From an uncultured Bacteroidales bacterium (GTDB taxonomy: Bacteria; Bacteroidota; Bacteroidia; Bacteroidales; Muribaculaceae): DNA of 64,000 nucleotides. The position numbers and the translations under genes were made by a program. Where the stretch lies: positions 1-64,000 of the forward strand of contig CADBDH010000008.1 in the NCBI GenBank assembly GCA_902793405.1, given 5' to 3'. Below the pieces are notes generated by a model. The model had not been told where the DNA came from and did no database searches. It saw nothing but the letters and a program-made list of their open reading frames with translations. Position 1 is the first letter of the stretch; each line of letters starts with the position of its first letter. Below are positions 63,208 to 64,000 of this stretch, piece after piece.

Positions 63208-63235
63208 TTCAAGTTTCACCCATGTGAAACTTGAA
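63208..63235 (+). terminator. Perfect hairpin behind the LTD lipoprotein
   Basis: Twelve-base arms (63208-63219 and 63224-63235, TTCAAGTTTCAC) with a CCAT loop, starting at the stop codon. No T-run; a heptamer array follows directly. Confidence 0.65.
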
Positions 63236-63270
63236 GTCTAGGGTCTAGGGTCTAGAGTCTAGAGTTTAGA
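63236..63270 (+). repeat. Heptamer array GTYTAGR x5
   Basis: GTCTAGG x2, GTCTAGA x2, GTTTAGA: the same order of unit types as at 2453-2480, and the same place directly behind a perfect hairpin. Confidence 0.9.
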
Positions 63271-63362
63271 GACTCTCTCCACCTTTGGCATCTATTCGCC
63301 CTAAACAACGAGAAGTAATTATTTAATAACCATAAATCACTTAATCAAACCAAGAAAACAAA

Positions 63363-64000
63363 ATGGCAAAAGAAGAATTGAAGATTGGTGAAATCTCAAA
63401 GCCCCGCTTTGAGTTCCGCAGTTTCGGACGTTGTTTCTGCGAGGCCGGCAAGCGTATGGCCCGCCTGAGTGTTCCCGTGCCCGAGAAGGTGTGGGAGCGC
63501 CACAGCACCGAGACCTATATCGTGAGCCGCACCAATGACGTGAACAACACCAAAATCCGCAACGGCAAGATGGACATCAAGACCTATGTCCAGACCGTCG
63601 ACGGGCTGGAGCAGTGGAATCCCCTGATGAAGGGCGAGTTCCCCATTGCTGCCCAGGTGCTGCGCGACGAGGTGTTCCCCGCCTTTAAGGTGGACGGCAT
63701 GCCCGAATTGACCAAGGACACCTACACTCTGGAGGAATTCCTGGAGATGATCGATGCACATCCCGACCTGCAGGCCGTGAGCGTGGAGAAAATCCGCTAT
63801 GGCTACATGGTTAACGACACCATCTGCGAGACGGGCGACGTCTATATCAACGGTGCCCTGGTCAGGACCATCAACTCTGAATCGACCGAGGTCGAGGACA
63901 TCAAGAAGACCCTGGCCGACCTGGGTCTGGAGGGCGTTGAGAACATCAACTACCTGCAGGCCATCAAGCGTGTGATTGGCATGATTAACAAACCCTTAGC
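63363..64000 (+). CDS. Unrecognised protein, cut by the window end
   Basis: ATG 63363 opens a frame that runs to the window end without a stop (at least 212 residues). It has no signal peptide. The start MAKEELKIGEISKPRFEFRS is followed by ETYIVSRTNDVNNTKIRNGK, MDIKTYVQ and LEQWNPLMKGEFP. The FEFRSF start and the run of short strands with conserved Lys/Arg recall triphosphate-tunnel (CYTH-like) folds, but this is only a guess. The 5' flank has no clear promoter; it may follow the porin and LTD genes or stand alone. Confidence 0.7.
   Translation, partial: MAKEELKIGEISKPRFEFRSFGRCFCEAGKRMARLSVPVPEKVWERHSTETYIVSRTNDVNNTKIRNGKMDIKTYVQTVDGLEQWNPLMKGEFPIAAQVLRDEVFPAFKVDGMPELTKDTYTLEEFLEMIDAHPDLQAVSVEKIRYGYMVNDTICETGDVYINGALVRTINSESTEVEDIKKTLADLGLEGVENINYLQAIKRVIGMINKPL

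Overview
The window looks like a chromosomal segment of a Bacteroidales bacterium, most likely a gut Prevotellaceae or Muribaculaceae relative. The evidence is the gene content: a SusB-like GH97 enzyme, several TonB-dependent receptors, C10 peptidase and Omp28-type secreted proteins, dockerin-like tails and a LytS/LytTR pair. Starts lack Shine-Dalgarno sequences, and promoters follow the Bacteroidetes pattern TTTG-N19-21-TAnnTTTG (GC is about 55% by eye). The family assignment is inference. No prophage, insertion sequence, CRISPR array or conjugative module is visible.

Layout. 1-2.5 kb: the 3' end of a 5S rRNA with its terminator, then a GH97 alpha-glucosidase. 2.5-9.1 kb: a tRNA-Asp, two paralogous outer-membrane TonB-type receptors on the minus strand (the second coupled to a 114-residue unknown) and a divergent PAS/LuxR-type regulator; both receptor promoters carry the same bipartite upstream element. 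9.1-14 kb: an RsiV-like lipoprotein, a candidate small RNA, and a five-gene operon (two DUF1573 proteins, MeaB GTPase, a small exported protein, a NUDIX hydrolase). 14-25.5 kb: a secreted unknown, a tricorn-like S41 protease, SemiSWEET, and an operon of TonB receptor, DUF5689 lipoprotein and secreted EEP nuclease/phosphatase. 25.7-29.2 kb: a MoxR-VWA operon with an internally duplicated partner. 29.3-31.8 kb: MBOAT acyltransferase plus SGNH-like partner. 31.9-35.2 kb: a large C10 peptidase. 35.4-43.6 kb: housekeeping genes (YitT, holin-like, tdk, DUF4491, trmD, ftsB/divIC, coaX, outer-membrane protein, lptC, GldE/CorC-like). 43.7-49.3 kb: second tRNA-Asp, three secreted dockerin-tailed proteins and tRNA-Pro. 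49.4-53 kb: aspS, Nif3-like protein and a zinc-ribbon coiled-coil protein. 53-57 kb: lemA-TPM-TPM operon, divergent from a LytS-type kinase and LytTR regulator. 57-60.7 kb: a 92-bp hairpin-forming tandem repeat, an AAA ATPase, a GYF-domain membrane protein, and a zinc-ribbon/FtsK-gamma-like tail-anchored protein. 60.9-64 kb: a phosphate-type porin, a lamin-tail lipoprotein and a gene cut by the window end.

The most unusual signals are non-coding. Seven start codons are preceded by arrays of a 7-base CTARNNN unit, and two gene ends carry the related GTYTAGR unit behind a perfect hairpin. A 92-bp palindromic repeat occurs six times upstream of an ATPase. The paralogous receptors share a conserved bipartite promoter element. 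One tRNA-Asp has a consensus promoter almost flush with its mature 5' end and an A1-C72 mismatch.
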